The translations under genes and the position numbers were made by a program. Shown here in pieces: positions 62,001-64,000 of a stretch of 64,000 nt of DNA (within the stretch, counting starts at the first letter, position 1; the number at the start of each line of letters is the position of its first letter). The stretch is taken from contig JAEZQY010000008.1 in assembly GCA_023441055.1 (NCBI GenBank), positions 372,001 to 436,000 on the forward strand, given 5' to 3'. Source of the DNA: Bacillota bacterium. GTDB lineage: Bacteria > Bacillota > Bacilli > Paenibacillales > UBA4045. The notes beneath the pieces were generated by a model. It was not told the DNA's origin, searched no databases, and saw only the letters and a list, made by a program, of their open reading frames with translations.

Positions 62001-63234
62001 CGGCGGTGAAGCGACGTTCGCGAAGACTACGGAGGACGGTCGAACGGTCGGGAAGTTTACCCAGGATCCGTCATCTACCGATTCCAGAGCCCGGTTCCAA
62101 GCATGGCATGATACATTCGATGCTTCAGGCTATCAATACTTGAACTTCACCGTGAAGAACCCGAACCATCCGGATTTACGGATGCGGATCGAGCTGACAG
62201 ACGGCAGCCGAACGCATAATCTGACCGGCGGATTCGTCAGCGTGCCGTCCACCTGGACCGATCTGAAATTCGACCTGGATGCACTGCCGAATCCGGTGAA
62301 CAAGGATCGGGCTAGAATCTACATCTGGCTTAGCCAGAGTACAGCCGAATACGGTGAGATGTTCATTGATGAAATCAAGGCAACGAATGACGCCAGCGGA
62401 AGCGCACCGACGCTTACAGCTGGAACCGTAGATGTCAACAGCGGCGGTACGGATACCGATTTCACCTTCACTGTTACTTACACGGACAGTGACAATCAAC
62501 CTCCGTTCGCGGTCGAATTGATTACAGACGGTGTCATCCATAAGATGATTGAAGTAGATGTGAACGATACGACTTATACAGATGGCAAGGATTATGAATA
62601 CACAACGAAGCTGTCTCTCGGCGTTCATTCCTACTACTTCCATACGACCGATACGAAAACTGATGCGGTCAGTACGGCAGTTCAAGTCGGGCCAATTGTC
62701 TCCGACAACAGCCTGTTATTCTCAGATGACTTCAATGACGGCAATGCCAATGGCTGGTCAACAACTAGCGGGACCTGGTCCGTAGTAGGCGGAGAATACA
62801 ACGGACAAGCTTCGAGCGGCAACAGCTATGCGATTGCAGGCGACTCCGGATGGACGGATTATACATTGGAAGCGAAGGTTAATGTAACGAACAATTCAGG
62901 CGGCAACAAGGACGCCGGGTTAGTATTCAGGTATACGGATGAAGACAATCATTACGTCCTGTACTTGAAGAATAACGACCGATCCGGCCGTAAGATGGAG
63001 CTGGTCAAGGTGGTAGGCGGTGTTAAGACAACACTGGACCACGCTAGTCCGAGCGTTGCTGCGGATACGTTCTACACCTACAAGATTGTTGCTAACGGTT
63101 CATCGATTGATGTGTATCAAGACAATGTGCTTATTCTGAGCGCCACGGATAGTGCACACAGCAGCGGCAAGATTGGAGCGAGGACATACGCGAATACGAA
63201 AGCCATCTATGATGATTTCAGCGTTACGAATTAA
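59014..63234 (+). CDS. Large secreted GH9 cellulase with duplicated CBM-Ig modules
   Basis: 1406 aa. Signal peptide (cleavage near AAPSPASAA-type site, about residue 37). A CBM-like sandwich plus Ig-like domain (about 45-310) is followed by a CelD_N-like Ig domain (VLVSQAGYSANDYKNAKVTT). The GH9 (alpha/alpha)6 domain has VGGWYDAGDYGQYGG (Asp467, Asp470), NPWNISWVSGIGADF and YNEFSISIQ (likely acid Glu842). Then come an Ig-like domain, a second copy of the N-terminal CBM-Ig module (about 960-1230) and a C-terminal LamG/GH16-like sandwich. GGAGG is 7 bases before the ATG at 59014. Endo- or processive beta-1,4-glucanase (family knowledge). Confidence 0.9.
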   Translation: MLLTTEWKKRAKKAFMLSLGFMLVMQVLLIAPSPASAAVTPLPSPSNPINYEDFNGGGVFTQNWMNWWNQDGGTGTYSRTTDGARTVGLFAQTPASSASWAKFQPWNETIDVRGYKYFNFSLKNPGYPDSRVRVIINDGTRSFNVLGGWAEVPTTWTDYKIDMDSFSNVIDKRKARLEVWTRQMGGTYGETLIDDMFFSNDSTGTAPTLTSTSMTANTSGTFNQNTNFTFKTTYTDLDNEPPFAMQVIIDDTAYDMTPMDHGDNTYTDGKDYIYITKLPAGNHSYYFRTTDTTSSEVATAVQSGPNVSYSSQVIDVLVSQAGYSANDYKNAKVTTTEPLVDLSFDVFNGTSVVHAGNMTYEGYFWDKHVYTIDFSTVTATGTNYTVRTNSIASYPFSILTNIWNEYKDEMTAFYRLLRAGVATSDAYPDGYSSIAPSAKLFHEAGHLDDAKSEDGTIHYDLVGGWYDAGDYGQYGGNQWVGTQIALAYIRYADKPSVKYDNDNNGIPDLVDEAIFGSEYLIKFANQLGGAMYNLKNNSSFSHPHKSTDNIPNTSDDRKLQDYGVGGSAKSAATLAATARAIYTAIAEGDIDPADIAALTAFAEECEDAALVFYNYVLNHLDDPHGSYSTRGGISNALLIAEVELYLLTNDTDYLDEATDKVNALTFADLYATNYWDMRPMAMAELYPHADPTTQAHIQDLLKQQVDYFLSSTDDTPYGVLNQFKNFGVNEPHASYLGDLLRYYELFEDPAALRAVLKGMYWIFGENPWNISWVSGIGADFVDFLHTRFDEVANSASATGIVMPGAMVSGPNTKDTRNRISVSPWYEDRSLYEDDTNQWRYNEFSISIQVGLLYTIMGLSTMDNADSSGGTYPVKLPILSPVIGDNVRGEVTIFAKPESALSAVERVSGSSFIPMTSTGGVYTTAVDESASAGYSTKRVDVRGTDSLGNHTISSTQYMVAPPLPDPSSPLIYDDMGGGGLWGSSGGNNQWVNWYSQNGGEATFAKTTEDGRTVGKFTQDPSSTDSRARFQAWHDTFDASGYQYLNFTVKNPNHPDLRMRIELTDGSRTHNLTGGFVSVPSTWTDLKFDLDALPNPVNKDRARIYIWLSQSTAEYGEMFIDEIKATNDASGSAPTLTAGTVDVNSGGTDTDFTFTVTYTDSDNQPPFAVELITDGVIHKMIEVDVNDTTYTDGKDYEYTTKLSLGVHSYYFHTTDTKTDAVSTAVQVGPIVSDNSLLFSDDFNDGNANGWSTTSGTWSVVGGEYNGQASSGNSYAIAGDSGWTDYTLEAKVNVTNNSGGNKDAGLVFRYTDEDNHYVLYLKNNDRSGRKMELVKVVGGVKTTLDHASPSVAADTFYTYKIVANGSSIDVYQDNVLILSATDSAHSSGKIGARTYANTKAIYDDFSVTN

Positions 63235-63263
63235 TCCCCTCGCTAGTCTTAGTTAGAAAAAAG

Positions 63264-63292
63264 TCGAGCCAGGACGTTATGTCCTGGCTCGA
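63264..63292. terminator. Terminator between the GH9 gene and the CBM-repeat gene
   Basis: A 12-bp perfect stem TCGAGCCAGGAC with loop GTTAT; on the minus strand six T follow after AC, so it is best as the end of the minus-strand gene, but serves both. Confidence 0.8.
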
Positions 63293-63311
63293 TCCTGTTC
63301 ATTCCATCCAC

Positions 63312-64000
63312 TTACTCTGGTACTAGTTCAATATAATCGAATGCCAGGTTATAACCTGAGCCTGTGGTTCCGGTGACAATAAATTTGAACACTTTATTAC
63401 CCGAGTTTGTGAAGTTCACTAGCCCAAGGTCAGAGGTTACATAGCTCTCAGAAGCTGCATATTGATTCTGAGCAGCACCTTGATTCACACCATCGATTTC
63501 GAGCTGATACATCCCGCGGTCAGTGTAATTTTTGCTTCTGACCATGACCCGATAGGTGCCCGGGGCAGCCACATTCATCGTATAGGCAATATAGTCGCTA
63601 ACCGCATTAGCTGCCAGCTTGGTGAATTTGCCACCTGATGCGGGGCTATCATTGTGTATGTGGCTCGTATCGCCGCTAAAATTCGCTATAACAGCTAGTT
63701 CAGCCTCATGCCTTGCCGTAATTGGTGCATCGCCGATTCGCTCCAGAATGATCGAATCCAGCGGAATCACATAGCTTGAGCTTGAAGCATGCTTCCCTGT
63801 TACGGTGAATCGGAATGACTTCATTCCACCCGCGGCGAAGGATAACGTCCCAACAGGCGTGGTTACGAATGAGGCTGAACCGGATTTATAGAAGTCAATC
63901 GGTTCTCCGACATTCGCACCCTGCACCGACAGCTGCGTGATGCCCCGATCATTGGCGTTCTTGCCTCGCACAGATACGAGATACGTCCCGGCCGTCGATA
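63312..64000 (-). CDS. C-terminal part of a protein with repeated CBM35/CBM6-like domains (runs off the window)
   Basis: About 229 codons are visible; the frame stays open to the window edge, so the start lies beyond. One complete module (about the last 130 residues) starts with ITARHEAELAVIANFSGDTS and contains GTYRVMVRSKNYTDRGMYQL and KVFKFIVTGTTGSGYNLAFD. A preceding one shows GTYLVSVRGKNANDRGITQL. This pattern fits beta-sandwich carbohydrate-binding modules of the CBM6/35 group. The catalytic part, if any, is outside the window. It ends in the hairpin shared with the GH9 gene. Confidence 0.8.
   Translation of the reverse strand, partial: STAGTYLVSVRGKNANDRGITQLSVQGANVGEPIDFYKSGSASFVTTPVGTLSFAAGGMKSFRFTVTGKHASSSSYVIPLDSIILERIGDAPITARHEAELAVIANFSGDTSHIHNDSPASGGKFTKLAANAVSDYIAYTMNVAAPGTYRVMVRSKNYTDRGMYQLEIDGVNQGAAQNQYAASESYVTSDLGLVNFTNSGNKVFKFIVTGTTGSGYNLAFDYIELVPE

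Overview
The window reads as chromosome of a spore-forming, plant-polysaccharide-degrading Firmicute, most likely Paenibacillus or a close relative (inference). The sequence shows a SspI spore protein, the LytH/YunB sporulation pair, strong GGAGG ribosome binding sites, a XylR operator, a CcpA cre site, YesM/YesN-type regulators and many secreted carbohydrate-active proteins. No rRNA, tRNA, integrase or transposase gene was seen.

Layout. 0-2.5 kb: end of larB and larC1 (nickel-pincer cofactor synthesis), a gene-free stretch with two ~51-bp-period repeat arrays, then the missing C-terminal half of LarC on the opposite strand. 2.5-10 kb: housekeeping and sporulation genes (lytH, yunB, an rRNA methyltransferase, ktrA, sspI, prfC, zwf). 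10-15 kb: an envelope-stress locus joining LiaFSR to two PspA proteins, a PspC protein and a small membrane protein. 15-21.7 kb: acetyltransferase, NlpC/P60 hydrolase, xylAB with divergent xylR, and a small WGxxGxxG-type surface protein.

21.7-42.1 kb: a block that looks like a genomic island. It is bracketed by 75/74-bp direct repeats made of the last codons and terminator of the WGxxGxxG gene, and looks more GC-rich than its surroundings. It holds a NarL-type two-component system, a lipoprotein, a copper-amine-oxidase-like stalk protein, a zinc-ribbon coiled-coil protein, a 2042-aa membrane-anchored protein with two VWA domains, a 1947-aa S-layer-anchored protein with about 18 Ig-like repeats, and a GH44 glucanase. 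Two copies of the same symmetric bidirectional promoter serve it: 30-bp inverted arms with TGTCA boxes, and a -10 hexamer at the same distance outside each arm. The two copies differ in spacer by exactly 10 bp. I infer an uncharacterised cell-surface system under one regulator, possibly the resident LuxR-type response regulator. It is the most interesting part of the window.

42.1-64 kb: two sugar ABC importers without ATPases, a YetA-like rhamnogalacturonan lyase family protein, a GH43-like secreted protein, YesN/YesM and AraC regulators, a sugar-phosphate isomerase-like protein, a large GH9 cellulase behind a cre site, and the end of a protein with CBM-like repeats running off the window. 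With xylAB these suggest scavenging of pectin, xylan and glucan from plant cell walls.

All function calls come from reading translated sequence and motifs; no database search was possible.
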